The notes beneath the pieces were generated by a model. It ran no database searches. It was not told the DNA's origin and was given only the letters and a program-made list of their open reading frames with translations. From positions 28,616,597 to 28,680,596 of the forward strand of contig JAZBQD010000001.1 in the NCBI GenBank assembly GCA_036583965.1: DNA of 64,000 nucleotides, read 5' to 3'. Positions 22,916-36,600 of the stretch are shown piece by piece. The translations under genes were made by a program, and so were the position numbers. The stretch comes from Prunella strophiata. Its lineage: Eukaryota; Chordata; Aves; Passeriformes; Prunellidae. Position 1 is the first letter of the stretch; each line of letters starts with the position of its first letter.

Positions 22916-25691
22916 AGAACTCCATCTAAACCTGTCTTTCATTGCCCTGAGAGAGCACTAGCAAAGGCAGAGTCACAGCTCCAGATACAGAATGGCTGTG
23001 CAGCAGGGATGAGGCAGAAGTCCTTTTGTGGTACCTCTCCTCTCAAATATATTCCTGGTGGAGTGAACTCCTGGAGATGAAGCAGGTATCTATTTCCAGG
23101 TATGAATGGTCCCTCAGTACCCTCTGCTTTCTACTGAGAGCATACAAAATCTTAATCCCCAAGACAGAGAACAGACATGTCATGAAATCTAACCCAAGCT
23201 GTGACCTAACTCTCCCCACAGGATATCATAAGAAATACCATAAGCAGATTTATATGGGAGAGTCAGAATAAATGCTGAAATAGTCTTCTGGGATCTCTGG
23301 AAAGTCTGAGCTGTGCTGGTGGAGCCTCCCCTACACTGGTGTGGCAGGCAGGCCCATGTTCTCTTGACTTCATCAGTAGTGATGAAGCTCCAGATTCACC
23401 ATTTTTTCCCAGTTTCTCACACACAGACCCCTTTTATTCTTTCTTTTCCAGGTGGTCACAGCCCAGCAGCATGCTGCTGCCAGGGGAGACGAGGAAAAAA
23501 TGCACTCAGCTGCTGCCAGCACTTGCAGCCCTGCAGCCAAGTTACTTTCAGGCCAGCTTCACTGGTGCCTTGAAGTGCAGAGGGGAGGCAAGGGGAGTGA
23601 CTGCTCTGTTCACAACACAGCTGAGCTGCAATGGTGGGCAGGAAATGGAACTTTATAGCAGTGAAAATGGCAATTCCTTTGGCTCTTGAGTAGCTGGGGG
23701 TCCAGACTGATGTGCTCAAGTCTTGACCTGAATTCAGTTCCTGACAAACAAGGCTCTGATCTGTGACTGACACTTGTAGACCACACTGCATGGGTAAAAG
23801 GACTGCTGGGACCATTTGGTCAAGAAGCTGGAAAAAAATTCACCAAGCTGTTGCATGACAGAAGTACATGAAGCACTGAATTGCTATCCCTGTGAAACAC
23901 TGCCAAACAAGCAGCCAGCTATAGAAAAAGGATCTTTGGGAATTTCTGCTGCAGATTTCAGCCCATGTCAAACATTCTTTCAAAGCCCTTGCCACTTCCA
24001 AACCTGTTCACAGCGCTCTAAAACACACCACAATTATTACAGGAAGGAAAACTAGCTTTCAGCTTTGATTTTTTTCTTTTATATGGGTGGAAGGAAGGGA
24101 TAAGTGAGATACAATTGCAGTGCTGGTAGAGTCAAGTGACATTTTACACAATTGCCATGAAGCTGTCCAGGACACTAAGTTACAGGTCACCCCAAATGAC
24201 ATTCTTTTCAAATCTAGTTTCTTACTTCCTTCCCAGCTGCTCTTTGGTGGGTCCTAAGGGAAGGAAGCCAATGCCTCAGTGCTGTATAGCTTTCCAAAGG
24301 TTTCATTTACAACTTCCATGCTGCCACCACTCACACTTTGTGTGTTTGTGCAAGGAAATCATTGTTCATATCTGCTGAGACCTCAGTAAAACCAGACTTG
24401 GTCAGAGGCACTGTGTACATCTGAAATGGCAGTTATTGGGAAGTGGTTTTATACACATCATAATAAAATATTATCTTGTACTTAGATAATTTTGAGTCCA
24501 AAGAAGAAATAAACCACACAGTTAAATCAACAGAGAGAACTGAAATTCAGTGCTCGTGTGCTGGTGTGTGAGAAAAAGCAATTATTAGCACTGGAAAGAA
24601 CTGGAAAATCCAAGTCTCAGAATAACAGTTTTATACTCACCAGGTCATATATAACTGCCAGCCTTCCTCCCTCAGTCCCTGGGGCAAAACCCATTAAAAA
24701 TAGCATAATGTGGAGAGTAACAGCTGCTTCTTTTCCTAAAAAACCTTTTAAACAAGGTTATGCTGCACTTTTCCTCAACTAAAAAATAAAATAGAACCAT
24801 TTTGCTGTCAGAATGGAAAACAATGCTTCATTCTTGTAACCAGAGAGAACTCAGTTTGGACAGCACTAAGAAAAACAGCTATGGCCATTGTAAATAAGGA
24901 CTTTATTGAATTACAGGACTTGAAAGATTGTTTTGAAGGGTTAGCCAAGTTTTTCCCTACACTAAATAAAATTAATAACATTTCCAACCTCAGTGAGAAC
25001 AGCATGGGTGGGAAGTGATAGTCTATCCAAAGCAGAGAATTCTTTACAGAATTTGATCACTTGCAGAAGGAAAGAGGGTGGAGACAGTCAGCAGTTAAGC
25101 CAAGAAAAACAATAAGTTTCTCAGAGAATAGCAACTCAGAAAACCAAAATGATAATTGAGGATTATGCAACATATTGATGCAAATGTGGTGGTAAACCAC
25201 TGTGATAATCAGTATGGATTAAAAAATACAGACAACTCATAAAGAACTGCCAACTGAAAAAAAAACAAAAAATAAAAAACCCAAAATAACCAAACAACCA
25301 AAAAAAAAAAAAAGGAAAAAAAAAGAATAGGCACCAGAAAGATTCACATTTCCTTCTAATTAAAGACACTAATTTAACTCCCATCTCAGATTCTTCATAA
25401 ATAAATATTCATAGAGCAGACTGAAGTTTCAGGCCCCAGTGTTTATATTTTTATTTGTTTATATTTGTCAGATAGCAGCTCACCCACAGCAGTAAAATGT
25501 CACATTCCCATTTGCTATCTTCAGGGATCTCAGAAAAGGCTGACAAGGTAGATTCAAATCATTGAAAACAGAAGTAGCTTCCTCAAGCTATATTTCACAG
25601 AGCCTGGAAGAAAGAGCAGGCATCAATTCAAAGAACATATTTGCTGGAGTAAGAGGCAACAGGGAAGCCTGGATGTGTTTTATCTAAAGCT

Positions 25692-25739
25692 ATGGGACAG
25701 ACTGTATCTGTTAATGTGGGACAGACTGTATCTGTTTTA
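25692..25739. repeat. Two-copy 24-bp tandem repeat
   Basis: TGGGACAGACTGTATCTGTT occurs twice with a 24-base period. Confidence 0.85.
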
Positions 25740-25918
25740 TGTAAACATTTTGCAGAAAGGATGAGATATTTCTCAAGGCAAAGAGCAAAAGTTTACATTA
25801 GAGTCCAAAAATTATCTCCTCAAAATAGTATGTCCATAAGAGGTCTAATACTAAGATGCTGAACCAATAGCATCAGATGAGGAAAAACTGGAGACACAAA
25901 GTTTGTGCCTTGCTGTTA

Positions 25919-25919
<1 letters not shown>

Positions 25920-25967
<48 letters not shown>
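25920..25967. repeat. Uninterrupted 48-base poly-A tract
   Basis: A pure A run, the longest homopolymer in the window. No recognisable retrocopy precedes it, and no AATAAA lies immediately before it. Confidence 0.95.
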
Positions 25968-25969
<2 letters not shown>

Positions 25970-26628
25970 GCATTCTCTTCTACTGAGACTAAATAACCTG
26001 ATAAGAACCAGCAAAATATTTTGTGCTGCTATTTGGGATATTTAACTGTAACATCCAGCTTATCTCAGTTTCAAGTGGTAGGATAACATTTATAATACAT
26101 GCAGAGGCAGCAGATTAGCATTGCAGATGCATGAAAGTACCCAGTAATCTATTCTAAGCCACCTCACAAAACTATATTAATGAACAAAGACTGTATCCAC
26201 TTATCTTTGAATAACATGAGATCCCTTATGCTATCACTGGCTCCAGGGTTTTTGCCCATGAGGGTCTAAAGCACAGGTCATGCAGTTCTATTCACACGGA
26301 GTGGAAGTAAACTGGCTGAAGCCCACACAGGGAATTGCTGAAAATCCACATTTCATTCTCTGGGCAGAGAATAGCAACTGTGATCAGCAGTTCACTTCTG
26401 CTTTTTAGACACATTAGACCATCAGAGTGGCACTACATAATTTCGAAGTACCACTGCAACAATTTTTTTCTCACTAACGGAGATCATCAGGCATTGAAAT
26501 GGCAAGTGAACGTGAGCTGAAACACAATTAACGCTGGGGGTTTTTAACAAACTTAACTCCCAAAGGGATTCTGATTTGCCACAGCCTATACATGACCACT
26601 AACGATTCTTTCAGGTGTTTAAAATGCC

Positions 26629-27190
26629 TTCGAGGGCGTTTGGCCCAGCAGCAGTGCAGCCCAGCGTTTGAGCCGGGTGCCGCACAGCAGCTCCCCAGCA
26701 CAGGGCACGGACCCAGCTCTGCTCAAGGTCAAGTACGAGCAGTCGGGGGCTGTGACCTTGTCCGAGACACTCACGGATCCAAATCCTTCCTCCCTGCCCT
26801 CCCGCGGTGTCTGATTAAAACGCTGAGCTCTCGGTTGCAGATGTGCCGGAGATCAGCTCACCTGGGCTCTGCCCATGCGCTGCTGCGGCGGGAGCAGAGA
26901 AGCAGCGGCCGAGCCAAAGGTGGGGCAGCAGAGGAAGCGGCCCCCGGGTAAGCGGGTTGCCAGAAATAGGTCACCTCAGTGCCACCTGCGGGGCCGCTGC
27001 CCAGCTGCCAGGGGCCGTGCACACGTGTTTGCCAGCCCCTCCGCACGGCCCTTCCCCTGCCCTTCTGCCGCGCTGCTCCTCGCCTCCGCCTGCTCCCACG
27101 CTCTCCTTCCAACAATCCCATCAAAGCTGCGCTATCAAGTCCCTCCCAGTGGCCCCAGCAGAACACTTCGTGCACCCTGGACTGCTATAA
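26629..27190. promoter_or_regulatory. CpG-rich block, candidate promoter / first exon
   Basis: A GC- and CpG-dense stretch in otherwise AT-rich, CpG-poor DNA, with CGGCGGGAGCAG and AGCGGCCGAGCC among its clusters. A strong plus-strand donor, CCCCGG|GTAAGC, sits at 26948. It could be the start of a noncoding RNA or an upstream first exon of PLAC9 (6.6 kb downstream). No encoded protein is recognised. Confidence 0.5.
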
Positions 27191-28332
27191 TTTTGCCTAA
27201 ATTCAAACCATAGGCTTTTGCCCCAGCAGCTTCTCCTAATTAATTTTTAAATGATAAAAAGATTACTTCAGAATTATTTATAGCATCCTGATGATTCAGT
27301 TGGCTCCTGTCCTCACCTTTGATGCTTCTTATTCCTCGAACACATGCAATGAGCCCTTCATTTCCCTTCGACTTCTTTATCCTCTAATCTTGTATTTCCT
27401 CTTTTCTCAGTGTTAATGAGAAGAGACGTTAGAGAGTCACCACTGTGAAAGTCATACCTTCATTTTTGTGTAGATAGCAAAAAGTAGTATTCAAAAAGAT
27501 AAAAACAGATAGCACCTACAGAAATAAAAATTACAGAATGACATAGATTAATATCTGCATTAAGACATAAGATTTCTGTTATTCTTACAAAGAGTACCAG
27601 TGGTGGGTATGAATTAAAGAACATTTGGGATAGATAATTTAAAGCATTTTACTGCATCTAGACAGGATACTGTAACAGATCTTTTAACATTGAGCCAACT
27701 GGTCTCTTAAGGCAAGGAAGGTTGTCCTAAAGTCTGACATTGGAAACAGCATCCATGCTCTCCTGATTTCCTACATGGATGCTGCTTCAGGTGATAATTC
27801 TTGCTCCTACTTCTTTCATCCTTAACACTAACTAAACTACTGAAGCAGATACAGCAAGTGTAGCAACCATCAGGCACCCTCCTAAACACATATGGAACCG
27901 ATTGCACTTTAACGAACTCATTAGAAAAAAATTTAGAAAAGGGGTGGAGGACAATAGTCGAGTTCACATCTGTTTTCCAACAATTGGACTTAATGTCCTG
28001 CCTCTAGAGTTCGTGGAGTGTGATAATCTGTTCATTTGTTCATATGCTCACAAGGTTTTTCATGCCTTGAATCAACTTTTATTAGAAATCTTTTCATGGG
28101 AAGAGAAACTTCCTTCTTATGATTATACTATTTCCCTATGGCAACTACCACAAATTCTCCTATTAAGTAGTGGCATTATGAAAGTATTTAAGTTGTCTTT
28201 TACTGCAGTTTTTCAGCTGGAATTAAAGAGGTGAGAAGCCATCAGTACCATACAGTAATAAGTAGCTGTACTGTTGGGGAATCTTGCTGGACAGGATCCA
28301 TCATGGGATTAACTACACAGGCAGCAGGATGG

Positions 28333-28351
28333 AAAAAAAAAAAAAAAAAAA
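28333..28351. repeat. Poly-A tract (19)
   Basis: Homopolymer run in the intergenic region, following GGATGG. Confidence 0.9.
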
Positions 28352-28678
28352 TACACATTCTTGTTCACTCTCTGCCTGGAAACATGTATTGGAAGCATGT
28401 TTGAAGAAAAATTGCAGCTGAAGACATAAGGGATCTGTAATAACAAAGGAACTACTATCATCCTGCTATAGTATATTCACTCACACACGTATTTTAAAAG
28501 GAATTTTAACCAGGGATTTTTACTGCATTGGCTGTAAAATTATACACATACTGTAAGTTTTCAGAGAAATGGCAGTAGAGTGATTAGCTTGGCTTCTCTC
28601 TCTGGCAAGTCATTCTTCCCCTTGCAAGTCTCCATGACCTTGTGGTAATTAAGAGGAAAGGAGACCATGCTGAGTAGC

Positions 28679-28701
28679 AAAAAAAAAAAAAAAAAAAAAA
28701 A
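28679..28701. repeat. Poly-A tract (23)
   Basis: Homopolymer run in the intergenic region, followed by TTATTTCC. Confidence 0.9.
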
Positions 28702-31700
28702 TTATTTCCAGCTGTTTCTCTGTTTTGTTAGTTTCTCCACTCATATGGCAAATATTACCTATATTCAAAGGCTTCACATACATGGCTGATGCCTTCCCCA
28801 ATGGAGAAAGGTATACAGCTGTTAAGTAACAGACCATTGCTATACTCTGTTTGTCATGACTCGTGTTCAGCAAGGTGCTACTCAACTCATGAATAGCTTC
28901 TCAGGTATTAACAGGTCCTTCATGGAATGAAATTGTGGCTTCAGTTTCAAGTAATTATCTCATTTAATTGGTGTGGTTTGCAATACCAATCTGCTCAAGA
29001 CACTAGCTGAGTAATTCTAATTTGGGAATAATCAAGTACTTCCCCCATATTATTTTCCCTGAATATTATCCACCACAGACTCACAGATCTATTTCCCATT
29101 TTTATGTGACGCAAACGGGTGCACATAAAGTTACAACAGCAAAGAGCCACAGCCTTGTGCAATTGAAAATATAGCAAATATCAGATCACCATGTGTGCAA
29201 TACAAGACTGGGAGTCAAGAGTCTATTCCTGAATCACTAATTTTGCTGGGAATATAGCCAAACCAACTTTCTAAGGTTTCTTTTAAAGGAAAGAAAGGTT
29301 TCTTTTCATTAAAATGGGTGGGCACACTGCATATCACATTTCATAGCATTCCTGAGGCATGGCCAGGCTTCATAAAATGCCTGAAATCTGTCAAATGAAG
29401 GGATGTAACTAGTTAAAAATACAAACCAAACAACGTAATTCACTAATATTCCATGTGACCCACCTTTTCCTTCAGCTTTCTGATTCAGTTTCCTTGCAGA
29501 TCATTGTTCAGGAAGGCTGAAGCCACAGACTGAAAACAGCCTGAAGCCATGGGATGCTTACCTAATGCTGGCAAACAGAATCCAGCCTAGTGTGCTGGCA
29601 CCAAGATGACACCAGAGAGTCAATTCCTGTAGCTGACTCACTGCTGGCTCTAGGCGAGGCACAAAATGTATTGTTTTGAAGAAGGCTGGATCAGAGTTGT
29701 CTGCTCCATGACACACAGGCTTGTTAACTTCTCCAGGGAGGGCAGAGGCAGAGCTGATCTTCACAGTGCTTCACACTATGAACCACGTGATATGGGTTTT
29801 GTAACTGCATCAGAGATTATGTCTTTATGACAATAGCAGGAGAACTTGACACTTTTTGATGTCCCCTGCAAATCAAGATAATAAACACAAGTACAAGTTG
29901 ACATGCAACAGACCAGAGAGGGGCTTGCTCTGGCACAGTGAAGGTGAACACTCATTCATTCAAGGCTGCAGACCTGTAACTCCCACAGAGGCTGCCTCAT
30001 GAACAGCAGAGGCATGGAGGCTCTGTGGAGACTGCCAGGGATGTGTGCTAAGAATCACTACTATCCAAAGCTTTCAGTGGCAATGTCTACTGCATTCTAA
30101 TGAAATCACCACTGCAAGAGGCCCTTCATCTCTTCACCAAACAGAAGTACTGTTGCAGAGCAAACTTCTGCTCCCCCTGAGAAGCAGCCCAAGAGCTGCA
30201 TGCCTGCTCTGCACAAATCAGCCTCTCCAGGTAATAAAATTCTGCTTCTGCATCTGTTCAAAAACTGCTCCAACCCATCAGTCAGAAACCAAATGAATTA
30301 AGAGTGAAAGTGACCTCTTCCAAATGGATCATGTAAACAGGTCTCAATTTACATTAGGTATTCAACAGCCTCCAAGTAGCAAGAACTTCTGGCCATGAGC
30401 AGCTGACAGAAGTTAAGGCTGTGACAAGAGCCTAAGGTACCTCCACAGTCTCTAATGTAGATGAATCTTCTCTCAGGAGCAGGTAGGCAGCCTACACAAA
30501 CCTTGCACAGATTTCATCATCCACCAGTGTTAAATCCAGGGTGGTGTTTATACTCTTTCATTTCCTTCTCTTCAGGGTAAGGCACCTTCCTCTCCCTATA
30601 AGGATTGGTTTCCTACCATATTTTTGTCTCCTGAAGTAATCTCCACCTGATTTTCTCTGTGTTTCATATGAAGTCCTGTTTTTCCCAAGAGTTTGCTCAG
30701 CTATATCCTGTGTCAGCTCATGCTGCAGGACTTCATGCCCAACAGCAATGTGATTTTTTCACATGGCACATATGTCCTCTGTCAACATATAGCCTTTATT
30801 TAGTCCATTCCTTCTCCCTGTTCACCCTGTGGGATCATTGTGCAGTTATTTATTGCTTTTACCAAGCATTTAACTAGTCCAAGAAAGAGATACAGAAAGA
30901 CTGTACCAAAAACAAACAAAAAAGCACCTCCCAAAATAGACTCAGTCCTTATGTTTGCTCTCCCTTTCACCAAACTGCCTGCTGGCATAAATTCACATCC
31001 CTGTTCACTGGTATGCTTTTTTTGGCTGCCAGTATCTTGGGAACATCTCAACAGCTGGATTTCGTGCAAACCTACATTCATATGATCTCATTGTGTTCTC
31101 ATATATGGCCATTTCGAAGATGAATGTGCTAAAGAATGCTTTCTCTGATGGCAATCAGTTACTGACTAACTTCTCAGAACACAAATATGCTTGCATCATA
31201 TTCTTTCTTCTGCTCTCACATCTTCTGCCTTCTGAAAAACCTGCTTTACAATTTAATGGGTATTGTCACATCCCCAGATTTTTTGTACTTTACTTGCCAG
31301 TTGTCTTACCCTGCAGCTTCCTTTTGAGTATTTATAATTTACAAAAGCAATCTGAGGTAATTACCTAAGATGACCAAAAATCTCAGGACAGGTAGTCCTA
31401 CAGAAAAGCAGAATCCCACTTGGCAGAAATATTCCTTCTGGCTGCATTTCCCTGCAGTGGAAAAAACTACTCTCTGATTACAGAAACAACCCCTGGAGGA
31501 TAATACTAGAGAAAACCCACACTATTTTGTTTAGTTCTCCATGGCTATCAGACCAGCACCTCACTATAGTCAAACATAACACAGTATGCAAAAATATGCA
31601 GCAAGTGCCTTAGAGGGACTGAACTGTTCCAGGAGTCTGAGAGCAATTCAGGAGGAACCTCAAGGAAACGTGCTCTAAAGGGCTGAGGTGAGTGCCCTCA

Positions 31701-33475
31701 GCAAAGGTGGTCTGGAATGGAAATTGCCATATTTATTACACTGTGTTGAAGGGAAAACTGTTTCAATGAATGTTCATTGCTTTTTAGTGTGTGGCATAGA
31801 GGATGGCAGAGACCTTGCAGAAATCCTCTATGAACAGGCTCCCTTTGCACTACAGAGAATGCATTGGGTGATTCTGCTTAAAAAGGACAGAGGTGAAGGA
31901 CAAACACACTCAGAAAACACCAGCCAACTATTCATAAATATTCTTCTTCTGCTCCCCAGTCCCCTCTCTTCAAAGAAGATAATTTCCTCTCTCTACACAC
32001 AGATGTCTCACTACAAAAGTCACAGCCTACCACATCAGCATCTCATCTTGAAACACAGGATACAACTGAAGGGGGACTCACTTTTACCTTTTGCAGTTCA
32101 CCTCTCAGGGCCTGTTAATAAGAAATTAGGATTTATGTAAGTTTTCAGCAGGCATAATCAAATTTATTCTCAAAACAAGAATTCGTAAGAATTGCAGTAT
32201 GCTACATAGTGATTCAAGCCAAAAACACCCAGAAAAACACTGCCACTCCAATTTTCATAGCTAATTTAATTTTTATTTCATAAAAATGTTAACTTATTCA
32301 AACCAACCCTGAGGGCTTAATAAACAATAATGTTGTTCTATGCCTCATCAAAGTTATCAGATAAATTCCAGTCACAGAATCTCTGTTACTGAGACTATTT
32401 TGCCTTGCAACTGAGCTTTGCCTTGCAACCTAACTTGTTATGGAAGTCACTGAGGATGATTATACTTTGAACTCTAAGACAGCATCTCTACAGGATCATT
32501 TTCAGATATTCAAAGAACTTGATTTTTTGACTGCCAGCAGGGTGGTAAAGACCAAGGAAATCTGTTCTAGTTTCCAGGGGTATATTTTCAAAGGTTAAAA
32601 CACTGTCTATCCTGAACAATGTCCTTTAGGATTAAGCAGGATGCCTTACAGTCCTCATTGTTTTTTGCAATAGTTTGAAAAAAGATAACTCAAATGAATA
32701 TGAGGAACAATACTAGGAAGGAGATACCTTAAGTATTTTAACACCAGCCTAGAGGGGTCAAAGACTGATGCTTATCCAGTCAACACCCAGGAACCTGCAG
32801 GACAAACAAAATTCAACCAAGATCCTGCTAAAAATCACACACGTTGCTGGGCTACCATGAGTAGTGCTACTTTTGCATGATGTTACCAAGCCCAATCAAT
32901 TTGAAAACCCTGCCAAACTGAGAAGAGCTTAGATGGCTCCTCAGGAGATCTTTTGATAATGTCCAAACATAAAGCACCACAGACAGTTGTAACCTCCCAC
33001 AAAACTGCCACACATTGTACTGCCCAAGGAAGATGTTTCTGCTCTCTTCAAAAAGAACATGTAATGGTAAAAGCCCTGTAAGCTCACAAGATCTAAAAAT
33101 TGGAAACTGTTTTCCAATGCTTTGCCTGCCCCAGATGAAATTCTACAGGGAAAGAAACATCCAGCACCCTTCCTTCTCCTTTCTCCCTTCCTTGCCTTGC
33201 CCCACTTGCTGTATTTACAGGATCCAAAGCTTTTCATCGAATTCCATTGTAATGCATCTAAATAAATACAAGTGTGAAAAAAAAACAACTTTGGGGAGCC
33301 TGGGCCACTTCCAGCTTGCCTGGATAGCTGGGCTGTGCATGGAGCTGGAAGGGTGTTTTGAAAAGGAGGGAAGCAGAAGAGAACAGCTTAAGAATCTTGG
33401 CTCAGGCTGGGCATATTTCCGCCTAACTCTGGCTAAACCTCAGCACGAAGGGCTGGCTGAGGAGCTGATAGGAAG

Positions 33476-33515
33476 CCGGGGAGGGAGGGAGAGAGGGAGG
33501 GAGGGAGAGAGAGAG
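33476..33515. repeat. Purine (GGGA/GAGA) tract before PLAC9
   Basis: GGGGAGGGAGGGAGAGAGGG and similar runs lie about 50-90 bases before the PLAC9 start codon, within the likely 5' UTR or core promoter. Such polypurine stretches are common near promoters; no function is claimed. Confidence 0.7.
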
Positions 33516-33566
33516 GCTGTGGGGCTCTCCAGCACAGCCACGGCAGAGCCCAGGCAGGCTGGAACC

Positions 33567-33624
33567 ATGCTCTTCCTCTGGGCACTGGTGTTTGCTCTAG
33601 TCCTGCAGGAGCAAGGTCCTTTAG
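33567..33624 (+). CDS. PLAC9: PLAC9 coding exon 1 (signal peptide)
   Basis: ATG in GGAACCATGC. The donor is CTTTAG|GTAAGT. Residues 1-19 plus one base; nearly all of it is the signal peptide. Confidence 0.9.
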
Positions 33625-36600
33625 GTAAGTGACTCTGAACTTGCAAAGCAGAAAATGCAGCTTAATCTCAGTATGGTCAAAGCCTTTGCATGGGGTGGGA
33701 GGGGGAGGCAAATAATCGCTTAATTTCTCTATGGATTTTATGTGAAGGTGACACAGGTATGTGTCAAAATTCTCTGATTTGAGAGGTAGAACTCCATTTT
33801 TGTGACATTAAAGTCTGTCCTGTAGGCATATTGCTTTGGTAAATTTGGAGGTTTTTTACTTCTAACAGGAGGTAGTATCACTCTACCTTCAGAAATTTAG
33901 AACCACATTGAGGTGCTGCTCTGAATTTCCATAATTACCCTTCTGGCAGCTGTATTAATATCACACTAATCCACTTGGAAATGAGATTGAAGTTCAAGGT
34001 GATCAGAGAAAGATTCTCCTTTATTCAAAACCTCCTTTTTAAATTTCCTGGTAACAGCACCAGCATTTTGTTTCTTCTGCTTTGGATTGCTTATTCCTGA
34101 GATTTTGGGGTACATAATGACTTCTCCAAAAGCCTTGGGAGAACAAAGTATAAACAGAGAACATCTGATAAGCCTGCATCTGAATTCTACTTTCATTAAC
34201 AGGAGATTAGCACTGAATAACCTGTAATCACATTGTAGTGTGACTGAAAGCTATTCAGTTTGGCTAGTTCAAGGGTTTACAGTCCCTGTGTAACCACAAA
34301 CCTGGCTTCCCCGCCTGTTTGCACTACATCTTTTCTGCTAGCTGAGGCTCAGATTTATTTTCCCTCTGGTCCTACTTTCTTGACAAGACAATAGTTGTAT
34401 TTCATGGCAAGGTACTAAGATCCTATTACATTCAAAACATTTCCTAAAAAACTGTTAGTCCCTTCTGCCCCCAAGTTCTAGTCACTCTTCCTTGCCCTGA
34501 CTCCCTCCTATTTAATTGGCTTTCTGATGTTTATCTCAGTGATGAACTGAACTATCAATGCAACAGCAAGAGCACTCTAACTTGTTTTCACTCCACAAGA
34601 ATTCGTTATCCTCTTGTGAGTTTTGTGAGCTTCACCAAAATAAACGTGAAATGAAGGAAAATAAAAAAAGGCTTTTTCTATTCCCATAAAAACAAGGTTT
34701 TAACCTCAAATCATTCCCAAATTCAGATAAAATCCAGTTAATTAGAATAGCACTCCAATAATAACTGCAGAGGAGACTAGCACCCAGTATTGTGCCAGGT
34801 GGCAGCTACTCAGTCAGCAAATCATGTTTACTGTCTTAATGGTTCACATCATGCAAAATGAGAAATTTTGTCTGTCATGGCCAGAGTGAAGGCTTAAAAA
34901 AGCCATCCCCACTTTCCCTCTGCTATCCTTGAGTTGGGGAACATAACTTTTGATCCCCTTGCAGATCCCCCCATCCTAACTCGCACAGGTTCCTCTTAAA
35001 AATTCTTCAGCCAAACTAGAATTTACGTTTTAATTCAGCCATTAATATAAACAATCTCATATTCAAGGAGCTCAGCCTCCATATCATTCAGGAGGAGAGG
35101 CTGGCACGGGGGCCCTTCTGGATGCAACCATGTGCTCCTGCCACAGTTGACAGCGCTTTGCTGCCAGTGCTGGGTTAATTTGGGGGGTGCTGCTCAAATG
35201 TAGTGCACAATGTAGCCTGGAGCACAATACCTGCCCCTTCTAAACGTGTTTCCATTCTTACAAAAACACCCAGGCAAATGGTTCTGAGGGGTGTGGCACC
35301 CCAACAGCAAAGATTTGCTCCGTGGTTATGGGTGGCAGAGAGGTGGCCGGAGGTGCTGGGTAAACAAGCACCTGCCCCGCGCACGGGCCAGCAGCGGAGC
35401 TCGAACCCCGAGCGCTCCGCCAGGGACAGCTTCCAGCGGAGGCACTGCTGCTCCACACCGTGGCGTGACTTGCTGCCAAACAGCAGGAGATTCATTCGGT
35501 TTTCACTACAAGTTCAAGTAAACCGAGTGTATGAATGTTTCTCTTCATTCACCTAACGTTTTTTTTGAATTCTCAAGATGTTTTGAATCCTGATATTCAC
35601 ATGCAATATCAAAGTTGGGAAGATCTATAAGCTAGACCATTATCTAGAAAGTGGGAAAAAAAAAAAAAATCCTTTCAGAGCAGCCAGATTCTGCCCCAAA
35701 CTGACCATTTGCATAATCACAGAGAAGCATTTTTTTTCTCTAGGAGATTAAACCACTGCATTGTAGAATTAAAGCCACAGTAAAAATTTATTATTGATAT
35801 CCTATTTTAGGCCAGATATGGACTCATATTTCTCTACTAACAAATTAATAATGGTTTAACCTATACTCCATGTTATAGGTATTTTCTGTCCCTACAGAAA
35901 CCTATCAGCATTATTGTCTCCAATGCAAGGATTACAGTTCTTGCAGAACCCACATTTGAGCTCTAACAAGAAAGGAGAAATAAAGTTTGTGACAAAGTGT
36001 ACCCAAAAATAACTGTGTTTTTTAAGATTGTGAGCTATCTGGAGATCAGGGTTCAGTACAGAAATGAGCCTTTTATAAAGAGATTTTATGTATCTGTAAA
36101 GCCCTATGTTTTCTTATGTTTAGTTAAAAGGAATTCCAATTCTGTGGACATCATAACCTCCACATGTAAAGCAAAGGCTGGTATCAAACTCCCCCCAAAA
36201 AATCAGGAGTGTAGGAATATAGGACATCCGGTTGTTCACCTGCAGGATGAGGCTGTATTCATAAACCCAGTTGATCTGCTCTGGCTGAAGCAGATGTAAG
36301 TCCTGAATGTCAGGATCTACTATGTATGTATGTATGTGTGTATCTGCCCTTCTCTCACTATTCTACTTCCTGAGTTGCTGCAGAATGCATGAACTGTCTG
36401 CCAAGAGAAAACAGATCTTCAAGCAACTTCTTAGATTAGCTTAGATTTTAGAAAATACCCTAAAATTATATTCTTTCATTTTAGTTACTTCTTTATAGTG
36501 CTATAACTAAGACATGTGAAAACTACACAATCACAGAGCTGACTAATAAGTCACACTCACCTCACCCACTCCCAATGACCATTGTTTCTATTACTAAACA

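Larger units (their letters stand above)
22480..33014. other. Intergenic region between the ammonia-lyase-like gene and PLAC9
   Basis: About 10.5 kb between the divergent 5' ends of the two genes. It is AT-rich with long A tracts and one CpG-rich block (listed separately). Open frames up to about 120 codons occur on both strands, but none carries a recognised domain or splice structure. Confidence 0.6.

Noticed and set aside
23339..23815. Overlapping open frames of about 116-119 codons on both strands
   Set aside because: Both strands are open over the same GC-richer patch, with no recognised domain or splice signals.
31688..32140. 150-codon open frame on the plus strand
   Set aside because: No domain, no splice support and low-complexity composition; likely chance in intergenic DNA.
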